DNA of 64,000 nt. It comes from Saprospiraceae bacterium. GTDB taxonomy: Bacteria; Bacteroidota; Bacteroidia; Chitinophagales; Saprospiraceae. The notes under the pieces are model-generated. The model was not told where the DNA came from and searched no databases. It worked only from the letters and a program-made list of their open reading frames with translations. Made by a program: the position numbers and the translations under genes. Where the stretch lies: contig JADKCC010000033.1 in the NCBI GenBank assembly GCA_016714785.1, positions 1-64,000 of the forward strand. The letters are read 5' to 3'. Of the stretch, positions 33,508 through 43,069 are shown one piece after another (position 1 is the stretch's first letter; each line of letters begins with the position of its first letter).

Positions 33508-33936
33508 TTGCTTATGGTTAAGTGATTTTGACTAAGAATGCAAAATAAGGCAATTCCGGCGAATGCGGAGTGAAGTAAGGGACATTTTTGTTAAGTTATG
33601 AGGGTGTGCAAAATTTTCCCCAAATTTAATTACTGATTTAAAAAATCCTTCATTATATCACTTAAAAGTAAGTCCACTTCTAAAAGTAATATGATTTTCA
33701 AAGATGGATAAAATTTTAATAATCTTTGGTAAAACCAGTTGAAAACAATAGCAACGACTTCTAAATTCTAAAGATGAGGAATACTAAACATGCTACTATA
33801 CAACACTTTAAGGGTAGGGCATTGCACCTGATGGTCTGCGGGTTGCACCAGAGTTATTCATTTTTTAATTGTTTCAGGACTGTCTTTTTTATTAGGAAGC
33901 TTTTCGGAATGGACTTAAGTTTATATTTGCAAAAAT
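33508..33936. other. Intergenic with a degenerate element-B end
   Basis: No gene is seen. Around 33592-33640 the sequence (a GTGCAAAATTTTCCCC core before a TTTAATTACTG stretch) resembles the right end of the element at 46672-47118, so it may be a decayed fragment. Confidence 0.35.
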
Positions 33937-33973
33937 AAAAAAGCCTAGCTTAAATGAATAAGCTAGGCTTTTT
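33937..33973. terminator. Terminator of the lipoprotein gene
   Basis: A 15- to 16-bp stem (33937-33952 with 33959-33973) built on AAGCCTAGCTTA, with a 6-base loop and A/T runs on both sides, lies just downstream of the gene at 33996. Confidence 0.8.
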
Positions 33974-33995
33974 ATCAAAAATCAATAAATATTGA

Positions 33996-34544
33996 TTATT
34001 TTTTTGGAGCTACTACTTCATATACTGACTTAAGCATTCCTAACGCTGAATCAGCAGCCGTTTTAAGTTCAGCTTTTTTAGCTGTCCATGCAGCAACTTT
34101 TTCATTAGCTTGTGTTACTAAGCTTGAAAGGTCAGCAATTTTAGCAGGAATATCTCCTTCTATTTTGCCAGCAGCCAAACCATCTTTTAGGGCAGTTACT
34201 TCGCCAGCTTTTGCTGTCCACATAGTAACAAACTCATTCAATTCATTTTGTACTGGTGCATAAGCATCAGAAGTTGCTGCTTTGTATGCAGTCGTAGCTT
34301 CTGCCCATTTTGTTGCAACATCTCCTTTCAAAGAAGCAGTTGTAACTGAATCAAGCATGAGTGCAGATGCACTTTCAGTATAACCATTGATGTCAGTAGT
34401 TATACCATTAGAAAATTCTGTTACTGCACTTGTAGCAGCATCCCATGATGTACCAAGTTCTTCGATTGCAACTTTGTGAGCCTCAACTCCAGGTTTGCAA
34501 GAGAACAAAAATAAAGGTAAAGCAAATAATAAAAGCTTCTTCAT
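33996..34544 (-). CDS. Hypothetical lipoprotein, helical
   Basis: The 182-residue protein has a lipobox (LPLFLFSCKP, Cys at 16) and a long helical, Ala/Thr/Lys-rich body with regular heptad-like spacing (TKWAEATTAYKAATSDAYA, VAAWTAKKAELKTAADSAL). It is probably an abundant envelope lipoprotein. No named family is recognised. A perfect -7 element lies upstream and a strong terminator downstream, so it is a single-gene transcript. Confidence 0.7.
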   Translation of the reverse strand: MKKLLLFALPLFLFSCKPGVEAHKVAIEELGTSWDAATSAVTEFSNGITTDINGYTESASALMLDSVTTASLKGDVATKWAEATTAYKAATSDAYAPVQNELNEFVTMWTAKAGEVTALKDGLAAGKIEGDIPAKIADLSSLVTQANEKVAAWTAKKAELKTAADSALGMLKSVYEVVAPKK

Positions 34545-34576
34545 TTTAATAATGATTTAGATTTTGAATAATGGCA

Positions 34577-34584
34577 CAAAGATA
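34577..34584 (-). promoter_or_regulatory. -7 element of the lipoprotein gene
   Basis: On the minus strand TATCTTTG is a perfect TAnnTTTG match about 33 bp upstream of the ATG at 34544. I see no clear -33 element. Confidence 0.55.
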
Positions 34585-34841
34585 TAGACAGATGATTGAT
34601 GATGCTAATATTTTAGATTATTTTTTTACGTCTAGTTATATGTTAAATTTTTGTCAATGGTTTATTATTTAGAATGTTATATATATTATTTAGTGTTATT
34701 AGATACTATTTAACAATCATTAACATTGATAGCCGCTAGTTTGTATTACTAAAAAGAACTACATACTTGCCAGTTTTCAGAATTTCAGAATATTAAAAAT
34801 AATATAATCTAGTTGTTATTATAAAACTTGTAAAATAGGTT

Positions 34842-34849
34842 TATTTTTG
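34842..34849 (+). promoter_or_regulatory. -7 element of the nucleotidyltransferase gene
   Basis: TATTTTTG matches TAnnTTTG and lies 21 bp before the ATG at 34871. Confidence 0.45.
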
Positions 34850-34870
34850 CGCAAAATATGATATTTAGAG

Positions 34871-35779
34871 ATGAAACCAACTTTATTAATACTTGCAGCA
34901 GGGATGGGAAGCCGATATGGCAAGCTAAAACAAATGGATGCTTTTGGCCCAAATGGTGAGACGATTATAGATTATTCATTGTACGATGCTATTAATGCTG
35001 GTTTTGGTAAAGTAGTATTTATCGTAAGGGATTTTTTTAGACAAGAGTTTGAAACATACTTTAGGGGTAAACTGGGAGATAAGATACAAATGGAATTTAT
35101 TTCTCAAGAACTTGCCAATATTCCAGAAGGCTCTTCATATAATACATTACGTGAGAAGCCATGGGGAACTGCTCATGCTATTTGGGTAGCAAAAAATGTG
35201 ATTCACGAACCTTTTGGGGTAATCAATGCAGATGATTATTATGGTGTAGAATCATTTAGGCAGTTGGCAGAATTTCTATCAGAGAGTTACAAAAACAACT
35301 CACCTGATTACGCTGTGATAGCCTATTATCTTCGGAACACACTTTCTGACCATGGTACTGTAAATCGTGGTGTTTGTCAAGTAAATAGAGACGGCGACTT
35401 GATAGATGTTCAGGAGTGCGTGAAGATAAGAAGAGATGAAAATGGTGTCATTAGTTATCCTGATGGAGACGATCATTCGACACTTGATGAAAATTCATTG
35501 GTTTCTATGAATATGTGGGGCTTTTTACCATCGTATTTTACCTTCTGTGATCAGTTGTTTAGAGAATTTTTAGGCACAGAAGGGGAAAAGTTGACTTCTG
35601 AATTTTATATACCGACTTTGATTGACAAATTAATAAAGGACAATACTTTAAAGGTAAAAGTAATAGATACTGAATCTGATTGGTTTGGTGTCACTTATCA
35701 AGAAGACAAACCTTTTGTGATGGACAAAATTACTCAGCTGATTGAAAGTGGAGTCTATCCGCATAATTTATGGTCGTAG
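34871..35779 (+). CDS. Sugar-phosphate nucleotidyltransferase
   Basis: The 302-residue GT-A-like nucleotidyltransferase has the signature LILAAGMGSRYGKLKQM at the N-terminus (nucleotide binding), PWGTAHAIWVA near 97, and the metal-binding Asp pair in INADDYYG near 118. It probably activates a sugar-1-phosphate with NTP for polysaccharide or glycan synthesis. The exact substrate cannot be read from the sequence. It stands alone, between divergent and repeat-containing DNA. Confidence 0.85.
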   Translation: MKPTLLILAAGMGSRYGKLKQMDAFGPNGETIIDYSLYDAINAGFGKVVFIVRDFFRQEFETYFRGKLGDKIQMEFISQELANIPEGSSYNTLREKPWGTAHAIWVAKNVIHEPFGVINADDYYGVESFRQLAEFLSESYKNNSPDYAVIAYYLRNTLSDHGTVNRGVCQVNRDGDLIDVQECVKIRRDENGVISYPDGDDHSTLDENSLVSMNMWGFLPSYFTFCDQLFREFLGTEGEKLTSEFYIPTLIDKLIKDNTLKVKVIDTESDWFGVTYQEDKPFVMDKITQLIESGVYPHNLWS

Positions 35780-35863
35780 GCGCAATGTAACACTCGATAA
35801 TGGATGGCAACTGAGGTGTTTTCTTTATTCAATCTGTAATATTGGGAAGTGTTTAAAAAACTA

Positions 35864-36096
35864 ACTGAAGTTTCGGATTTTATAAATAGATTAATGTCAA
35901 CTAATTACATATTGAATAATTAAATAATAATTTGCTTTGTAATACTGATGTTCAATATCTGAAAACAACTTACACTGACATTTTGAAATATGATGTTAAA
36001 ATATTGCTTTGGGAGAAGTAGTAATATCAAGGTTTACCTCCTATGGGAGCCTATTCTGGTTCGCGGAGCGATATAGCGGAACTAGCGTTTCTTATT
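35864..36096 (+). repeat. Element B2, left part of a MITE-like element
   Basis: It starts ACTGAAGTTTCGG and matches the left half of element B1 (46672) through the TTGCTTTGGGAGA..GTAGTAAT and GCGGAGCGAT..AGCGGAACTAGCG segments. It then diverges into the hairpin module. Its right end is not recognisable here. The rest of 35780-36466 holds no gene. Confidence 0.55.
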
Positions 36097-36119
36097 TAAT
36101 TAGTTTTTTGAGGAAGATT

Positions 36120-36362
36120 GCCTTTACTCTACTTTATCATATTTGAATAAAATAAGTTTTCTCACCACTCTGTAGTTCGCAAATCTAAAGGAAATGACGA
36201 AGGCTGATGAGAATAAGTGGGAGATGAAGGGAGTTCGGCCTCGCCGAACTCCCTTCATCTCCCACTTAAACTATAACACAATGTCATTTCGATGGAGCTT
36301 TAGCGACTGAGAAACCCCTTTTTAGTCTTATGTTTTTGAAAATACTAATTTGACAAAGATTG
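36120..36362. repeat. Inverted copy of the hairpin module of element A1
   Basis: This segment is the reverse complement of about 21303-21510, including GCGACTGAGAAACCCC and ACTAATTTGACAAAG. Its centre (36215-36267) is a perfect 25-bp inverted repeat with a 3-base loop. Confidence 0.7.
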
Positions 36363-36466
36363 CCTTAAATTACATTTGAAATATTGGAACATTAGGTTTT
36401 ATCTTTTATTGTCATTGACTTGGTAATAATGGTTTTAGAACAATCAGTCTAAATTTAATATTTCCA

Positions 36467-36820
36467 CTATCCTCCTGCCTTTTTGGTTTGTTTATATCCT
36501 AATTCGAAAAGTAGTTTCATCACTTTTTCCCTGTGATTTCCTTGTAATAATATTTCACCATCTTTGACTGCACCACCTACACCGCATTTAGTCTTTAAGT
36601 TTTTTCCCAAGGACTCTAAAATATCATCAGGACCATTAAATCCTTTTATCAATGTGACTTCTTTTCCTCCTCTTTGTTTTTTATCTATATGTACTCGTAA
36701 GTTCTGACCGGCAGGATTAAATGTCGTTTTATTCTCTTCTATCTCTTCTGGGGCATTGTCAGGATTTCCCATAGCTTTGAATGCATCCCAAGATAAACTA
36801 ACTTCCTTTTTATTACTCAT
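36467..36820 (-). CDS. yciH: SUI1/eIF1-like translation factor (YciH family)
   Basis: The 117-residue protein has the SUI1 fold signature: LRVHIDKKQRGGKEVTLIKG, then LGKNLKTKCGVGGAVKDGEI and LQGNHREKVMKLLFELGYK. Bacterial YciH proteins are eIF1 homologues implicated in start-site fidelity. The gene starts 23 bp downstream of the serine hydrolase gene on the same strand and may share its transcript. Confidence 0.88.
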   Translation of the reverse strand: MSNKKEVSLSWDAFKAMGNPDNAPEEIEENKTTFNPAGQNLRVHIDKKQRGGKEVTLIKGFNGPDDILESLGKNLKTKCGVGGAVKDGEILLQGNHREKVMKLLFELGYKQTKKAGG

Positions 36821-36843
36821 GCTTTTTTAGATTTAATAATAAA

Positions 36844-37911
36844 TTACACTTTAGATCTCTTCCAATTATAATTAATCATACGTAGTATCTGCAATCCTAA
36901 ATCTTCCGTACCTACTGATGAGTTGGCTAAAATAATGACTGCTGTTTTCGTCTCCCTTACCATACTTATAAAGGCACTGTGTCCAGTAGTTTTTCCTGTG
37001 TGCGTTAAAATGTCAAAGTCATCGATATGTATGCTATGCCATCCCATAGTCACTCCCAACTTTTTATTGAATCCATCTGTACTTGTCGCCATTGACATCT
37101 CTGCATCGTTCAAGATGGTTTTGACCAATTTTATTAAATCATTAGATGATGATTTTACGCCTTCAGATGCTTTGAATGATTGAAATGTCCACGGATTTAC
37201 TAATTTTTTGCTTCTATCGTATCCTGGATTTATTAAGTTTTCTTTTTGTTCAGGAAAATCAATGAACGTATGATTCATAGTCAAAGGCTTAAATACTTTT
37301 TCATCCATCACATCTTGAAAACTTTTGCCTGTAGCCCTTTCTATTATCAATTCTAATATAGCGTAATTAGTATGACTGTATTCAAATTTTTTTTCTTTGG
37401 GTATAAAGTCTCTGTAATATTTCAATACATCAATTTGTGTGTAATTACTATAAGGATTTCGACCGTCTTTTTCTTTTTTACCAAAATAAGCAGGCCTACG
37501 CGGCAATCCTGAATGATGTTGTACTAAATCATAAATAGTCAGTGATGCTAATCGTGGATTTTTCCATTCATCAGGAAGGTAATTATTTACTTTATCTTCC
37601 AAATGAATAATATTTTCTTGGGTTAATATTTTTATCAACCAAGATGTCAATACTTTTGATACGCTGCCTAATTCATAAATGTCATCGGCCAAAATGTTTT
37701 CTTTTTCAGATCTGATTTTGCTACCAAATGAGTAGCAATATGACTTATCATTATCAATTACACTTATGATAAATCCTGGTGTTTTTTTGTAATCTATTTC
37801 TGTGTCAAATCTTATTATTTTATCTATTTCAGTGTGTAAATCTTCAGTCTGAGCACTCAAACTCGAGATTCGAAATATCAAAGCTATAAATATGTACCCT
37901 AATTTATTCAT
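36844..37911 (-). CDS. Class C beta-lactamase-type serine hydrolase
   Basis: This exported 355-residue protein has a signal peptide (FIALIFRISSLSAQ) and the SxxK motif in LGSVSKVLTSWLIK near residue 82. A Y-S-H segment in FEYSHTNYAILE near 175 sits at the YxN position, and HTGKTTGHSAF near 310 at the KTG-like position. These place it in the penicillin-binding/class C family. Most relatives are esterases or peptidases rather than resistance enzymes. A -7 element ends only about 5 bp upstream of the ATG. Confidence 0.82.
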   Translation of the reverse strand: MNKLGYIFIALIFRISSLSAQTEDLHTEIDKIIRFDTEIDYKKTPGFIISVIDNDKSYCYSFGSKIRSEKENILADDIYELGSVSKVLTSWLIKILTQENIIHLEDKVNNYLPDEWKNPRLASLTIYDLVQHHSGLPRRPAYFGKKEKDGRNPYSNYTQIDVLKYYRDFIPKEKKFEYSHTNYAILELIIERATGKSFQDVMDEKVFKPLTMNHTFIDFPEQKENLINPGYDRSKKLVNPWTFQSFKASEGVKSSSNDLIKLVKTILNDAEMSMATSTDGFNKKLGVTMGWHSIHIDDFDILTHTGKTTGHSAFISMVRETKTAVIILANSSVGTEDLGLQILRMINYNWKRSKV

Positions 37912-37915
37912 GATG

Positions 37916-37923
37916 CAAAAATA
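37916..37923 (-). promoter_or_regulatory. -7 element of the serine hydrolase gene
   Basis: On the minus strand TATTTTTG lies 4 bp upstream of the ATG. The signal peptide requires that ATG, so the transcript may be leaderless. Confidence 0.4.
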
Positions 37924-38125
37924 TATCTAATAACTGAAAGTATAATATTTTTTTCTCAAAGTACAGAAAATCGTTTGATTTGTTTTGAATTTTTCATTCA
38001 GGACTTTTCAAATTTGAATCCAATTGCCATAAATTATGCTTTTTCTAATATGATTCTAATCATTTTACCATACATGCTCATAGGCAATTTTGTAATTTTG
38101 TACCTTTAAAAGTAAATATCTAAAA

Positions 38126-40789
38126 ATGGCAATTAAGTTTTTGGTCTTTTTTCGTTTTATAATAGCTGTGATTTTGATTGTTTTAATCCAATTTTCAATT
38201 GTTGCGCAAAAGGAGGTGAAAATATCAGGAAAGGTTGTTTCAAAGTCAAATGAACCAATGTCCGCAGTACTTGTGATCCCGTCTCAAGGCAAACCTATTT
38301 ATACAGAGTACGATGGAACATTCTCGTTCCTAGCAGATCAAAGCCCGATATCTATTACTTTTAAGTTTTTGGGTAGTGAAGAGCTAGTAATTACTCATGA
38401 CATTCAGCACAGTGATATTGATTTAGGTGAAATAACGTTGGAAGAGAAAGCTACTATCATGAAGGAAGTAAATGTCAGTGCTACTGCCATGCCTTATAAG
38501 AGTAGTTTCGAGGGAACCAATTATTATGTAAGCCCACTTCAACTTAAAAAAATTCAACCCATCTCCACTGAAGAAGTACTTAAAACACTTCCTGGTGTTA
38601 ATGTATTGGGAGATTTGGGTCTTTCTAATAGGCTAAATGTGAGCGTGAGAGGGTCATGGGGTAGGAGGTCTGAAAAAGTACTTATGCTGGAAGATGGATC
38701 GCCTATATCGCCTGCACCTTACACCGCACCTGGCATATATTATAATCCCATAAGTGACCGTATAGATGGCATAGAAGTATATACTGGAGCAGATATATTG
38801 AGATATGGGCCGAACAATATGTTTGGCATTATCAATTATATCACACCTAAACCACCTCAAAAGCCTGGACTTAGAGCTAAAATTTCTGGTGGACAACGCG
38901 GTTATTTCACTGGGCTGTTGTCTTATGGTGGTACTTGGAATAAAGTAGGTAGCCAGATAGAAGCCGTGTATAAAAGATTTGACGGATTTACAAAAAATTC
39001 TTCTGTCGATATGATAAATTTGAATGCGAAAATATTTGCCGAATTAGCTGAAAATCAATCTATTTACTTCAAGATAAGTGGACAGTTTGAAGATAATCAA
39101 GCCACGCTTAGTTCTATCACTCCATTTACATTTAGCGTTGATCCGACAGAAGGCCCATTCGATGCTGATCGTTTTACCATGCACCGTTATGGGCTTGATA
39201 TTATCCATAAATGGGTGCCAGATGCCACATCATACTTAACCACTAAGATATTTGCATCAGATTTCGCTCGTGATTGGTGGCGACAAAACAATGCTGTGAT
39301 CAAAGCATCCGATGTACGAGGGTACGTAGGCGAAGTGATATTTTCACAGAGGTATAGCTACTTGAATGGCAAAACGTTTGGGCAAGATGATTACGTAAGA
39401 GTAGGTAGCCTAGTTAATGGTAGAGAATCCACAACGGACAGTAGGTGGCATTTTACTGTATCAGCTATCGAGCAGACTTATAGCAAAAGTTGGAAAGGTG
39501 AATCTTGGAGTAACCGGCTAGAAGCCCAAATAAAATTGTACGCTGAAACATACAAAGATCAGGTATTGAATGCGGATTCCACTCGGTGGGCGAGAAGTGG
39601 ACGGTTTACCACTGATCTAGCTTATGACCTTCAGTCTGTTTCTGGTTTTATCAGAAATCACTTTGTAATTGACAATTTTGAAATTACGCCCATATTAAGG
39701 ATCGAAAAAGTATGGATGAATAAGGAAGACAGATTGGCTTTGGCTAGGGATCCCAATTTAACATCCGATAAAGACGTAGCCAGAGTCAATGAGTACCATG
39801 TTTTGCAACCTGGGTTGACGGTAGGGTACCAATTTACCAATCTTAAAGTTTTTGGTTCAGCCTATAAAGGATACATTGCACCGTCCAAGTATTTTGCATT
39901 CTTGGTAGAGAGAGATGGTGTATTAGTCAACCCACTTTCGGTAGAAGACTTGAGTAATGTAAAACCTGAGGTAAGTTTAAACACTGAATTAGGTGTACGA
40001 GGGGAAATAATTAAAGGAAGATTGGCAGGCCAAATGGCAATATTTAATAATAGAATAAGTAATTTTTATGTAGCTGGATGGAACGAATATTTTGATAAGT
40101 TGGCTGAGCTCAATATTGGTGGTTTTGAGGTTGCATTGCGGTATGAAATTCTTCCAAAAGGTGGAGATCACAAATTGAATATCCAGCCTAATATTACATT
40201 TTTAAAATCAAAAGTCATTTCAGGTGAGTTGGTTGATAGGCATTTATTTACCCAAATAAAACATACCGCTGCAACAAAACAAGAATTTGTGGACAAAGTA
40301 AATGGTAATCCAAATGGTTATGATGTATTTATCAAGCAAAATGGGGTAGATGTTAAGCTTGACAGGTCTATCACAGTGGAAGACCTAAATTTAGTTTCAA
40401 AAACTGTCTATAAATTTGGCGAAGGTGGGATCGAAGATGGTGAGACACCTTATGCACCTGCAATCGCCTATAATGTAAATCTATATTACACATACAAAAA
40501 GATTGGTATCGGGTTTGGGTACAATTATGTTGGAGCACAATTTGGGGAGTTCGCCAAGTTTGAAAACGAATCTGGAGACGGTGGATTGGGTATGATCAAA
40601 TCTTTCCACACTATGGATGCGAATATAAATTACGATTTTGACATAAAAACTGTCAGTTGTACATTGTTTGCCGCTGCAAAAAATCTAGGAGATGATGTCT
40701 TTGTTGCTTCTAGGCTCAATAGAGGTCAGTCAGGTATCATGACTGGTGGATTCAGGCAGATCAATGCTGGTTTGAATTTGGTTTTTTAG
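38126..40789 (+). CDS. TonB-dependent receptor, FecA-like
   Basis: The 887-residue outer-membrane receptor has a signal peptide, an N-terminal carboxypeptidase-like beta-sandwich (VKISGKVVSKSNEPMSAVLV, about 30-110), a plug domain (LKTLPGVNVLG, NVSVRGSWGRR, IDGIEVYTG, about 125-250) and a 22-strand-type barrel to the C-terminus (QINAGLNLVF). The plug and barrel most resemble ferric dicitrate or siderophore receptors, but the substrate is not certain. A TACCTTTA promoter element lies at 38101-38108. No SusD-like partner follows. Confidence 0.87.
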   Translation: MAIKFLVFFRFIIAVILIVLIQFSIVAQKEVKISGKVVSKSNEPMSAVLVIPSQGKPIYTEYDGTFSFLADQSPISITFKFLGSEELVITHDIQHSDIDLGEITLEEKATIMKEVNVSATAMPYKSSFEGTNYYVSPLQLKKIQPISTEEVLKTLPGVNVLGDLGLSNRLNVSVRGSWGRRSEKVLMLEDGSPISPAPYTAPGIYYNPISDRIDGIEVYTGADILRYGPNNMFGIINYITPKPPQKPGLRAKISGGQRGYFTGLLSYGGTWNKVGSQIEAVYKRFDGFTKNSSVDMINLNAKIFAELAENQSIYFKISGQFEDNQATLSSITPFTFSVDPTEGPFDADRFTMHRYGLDIIHKWVPDATSYLTTKIFASDFARDWWRQNNAVIKASDVRGYVGEVIFSQRYSYLNGKTFGQDDYVRVGSLVNGRESTTDSRWHFTVSAIEQTYSKSWKGESWSNRLEAQIKLYAETYKDQVLNADSTRWARSGRFTTDLAYDLQSVSGFIRNHFVIDNFEITPILRIEKVWMNKEDRLALARDPNLTSDKDVARVNEYHVLQPGLTVGYQFTNLKVFGSAYKGYIAPSKYFAFLVERDGVLVNPLSVEDLSNVKPEVSLNTELGVRGEIIKGRLAGQMAIFNNRISNFYVAGWNEYFDKLAELNIGGFEVALRYEILPKGGDHKLNIQPNITFLKSKVISGELVDRHLFTQIKHTAATKQEFVDKVNGNPNGYDVFIKQNGVDVKLDRSITVEDLNLVSKTVYKFGEGGIEDGETPYAPAIAYNVNLYYTYKKIGIGFGYNYVGAQFGEFAKFENESGDGGLGMIKSFHTMDANINYDFDIKTVSCTLFAAAKNLGDDVFVASRLNRGQSGIMTGGFRQINAGLNLVF

Positions 40790-41008
40790 ATAACTTTTTA
40801 TACCACTTATGAAAAAAAAATATTGAGTTTTTTAAAATTTATTGCTAAGGTGAATAGATTGTAGTAACTTAATATCTTTTATTCATTTGACAGTATTTTT
40901 ACCAGTGCATACTTGCCCATATATGCAATAGACTAATAGACTATCAAAATTACAAGAGATTTACAAATTGGCACATATTTTGCATTCTTGCTAATAGATC
41001 ATTTCTAT

Positions 41009-41155
41009 GTCCTTGCCTGAACTATTAAGGTAAGCTTAGGGACATCGGATAATGCCCCCATATTATCCGGGAAGTGATCCAATTTCCCATGGACACAGTG
41101 CCCGGAAATCTCACTTACCTACAGCGATGTTGGTATGTTCCGGGTGCTATTTTTT
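41009..41155 (+). ncRNA. Candidate structured RNA, possibly 6S-like
   Basis: Inside a 690-bp gene-free region is a dense set of nested complementarities. A helix aaggtaag/cttacct joins 41028-41035 to about 41113-41119. CGGATAAT/ATTATCCG forms a hairpin at 41046-41069, GGGAA/TTCCC another at about 41070-41089, and a 10-bp stem GTGCCCGGAA/TTCCGGGTGC (about 41100-41149) ends in seven Ts. A -7-like TATTTTG lies at 40976-40982. The long rod and terminator recall 6S RNA in Bacteroidota, but I cannot confirm the family. The flanks 40790-40975 and 41156-41479 show nothing. Confidence 0.45.
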
Positions 41156-41479
41156 TGATTATGGAATGCTTTTCTCAGTTAATTATTTTTTTTCTTTCCT
41201 GTTGGTTGTCCTATGAACACATTGCCATACTTTCAAATTGTTAGCAAGAAAATATTTTATACCAACTTGCAAAACAAGTGATATTAGTTCATGAAGTTTT
41301 AATATTTATTCGAAAGCCAAGTAAATCCACAAAATTAAGAAGAAAATTATGAGTACAATTTTTTAATTTAATACTTATTGTAATAATTCGTCGATATTTG
41401 TATTTTTTTTCGTTTAAGCATTAAACCTTTTACTGGCTTTTTAATCTAACAAAACAGAACATTTTAAACCAACTTTAAT

Positions 41480-43029
41480 ATGGCTTCATTAAATAAATTT
41501 TCTGGGACATGGAACAAACATTTGGCAGCTCATTTGCTAAGAAGGACTACTTATGGTGTTGATTATGATACGATGATTAGTTTTGGCAATAATACACTAG
41601 ATAAGTGTATTAATATTCTATTAGCGCCTTTGGGCGAACCATTGCCTCCCATCAATCATAATGCGGAAGATCCAAATGTTCCGGTTGGCGAGACATGGGT
41701 GGACAAAGGTACATCTCAAAATGTAGATATGTATAGGAATCAATCTCTCAAAAGTTGGTCATTCGAGTTGATGTTAAAAAATGATGCCAATATTCGTGAA
41801 AAGATGACCATGTTTTGGCACAATCATTTTGTCATTGCCGATATTAATGATGCCAGATACAATTACATTTACATTAAGTTATTGAGAAAGTATGCTTTGG
41901 GCAATTTCAAGCAGTTGACCAAAGACATTACAATAGATCCTGCCATGTTAAATTATCTCAATGGCAGAGACAATACTGGTCAAGCGCCCAACGAAAATTA
42001 TGCCCGTGAGCTCATGGAACTATTTACACTTGGCAAAGGAACTCTAGCAGGACAGGAGATTACACTACCTATACCGAAGATGACGTTAAGGAAGTAGCAC
42101 GCGTACTCACAGGTTGGGTTGACGTGCGCAATAATTTACCTATAAGGACAGAATATAGAGCAGGTCGTCACGATGTTAGATCTAAAACCTTGTCTCATAG
42201 ATTCGGTAATGTTACCATAAATAATGCGGGTGCAGACGAATATAAAAATTTGATTGACATCATTTTCCAAAAGGAAGAAGTGTCGTTGTTTATCGCCACT
42301 AAAATATATCGATGGTTTGTTCAGTCCAAAATTGATGAAAGTACCAACGACAATATCATCATTCCATTGGCAAAACTCATCAGAGATAATGATTACGAGA
42401 TTTTGCCTGCCATCAAAGCTTTATTATCTAGCGAACACTTTTATGATGAATGTGTCATTGGAGCTATCATCAAAAATCCCATTGACTTTTTATTAAATCC
42501 ACTTAATCCTTTTAAGGTACAGTTGCCTCCCATTTCAGATAATCGTGACAATCCATATTTTGCATTAAACGCTAGAGCCACTGCCATGCAGATGGGTATA
42601 TTCGCCCATCCATCAGTAGCAGGTTGGTCAGCATACTATCAAGCACCTTCTTATTATCGTATTTGGCTCAATGCCACTTCTTTGCCTGCTAGAAAAACTT
42701 ATACAGATGCTTTAGCAAATGTTGGAATTATTGTAGGACAATTAAGATTGCAATTAAATGTCATTGATATCATAGATAAAATTGACAGTCCACAAAATTT
42801 GGATGCTGTGGTTGATACTTTAAATTGGATTTTGATGCCAAAGCCACTAGCAGATAATCAAAAGGATGTACTGAAAGGATTAATTAATGTAGGGAATGGC
42901 GGCAATTGGCAAACAGTCTATACGAATTATAAAAACAATCCGACTGCTGCAAATAAAACCATCATAGTCAATCGATTAAGAATCATTGTAGTATATATGA
43001 TGAAAATGCCAGAATATCATCTTAGTTAA
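41480..43029 (+). CDS. DUF1800 family protein, one frameshift
   Basis: The protein has about 517 residues when a missing G near 42056 is restored. The first frame ends LAGQEITLPIPKM. With one more G it reads AGQGDYTTYTEDDVKEVARV and LTGW, joining the second frame. DUF1800 hallmarks are AHLLRRTTYG near the start, MTMFWHNHFV, NYLNGRDN, PNENYARELMELFTLG and the HRFGN region. DUF1800 proteins are usually encoded beside DUF1501 proteins, as here (40 bp upstream). Their function is not established; they are exported or periplasmic in many phyla. No signal peptide is visible. Confidence 0.75.
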
Positions 43030-43069
43030 TCAAAACCATTATTCCAACCAACAATAAATATTCATTAAA

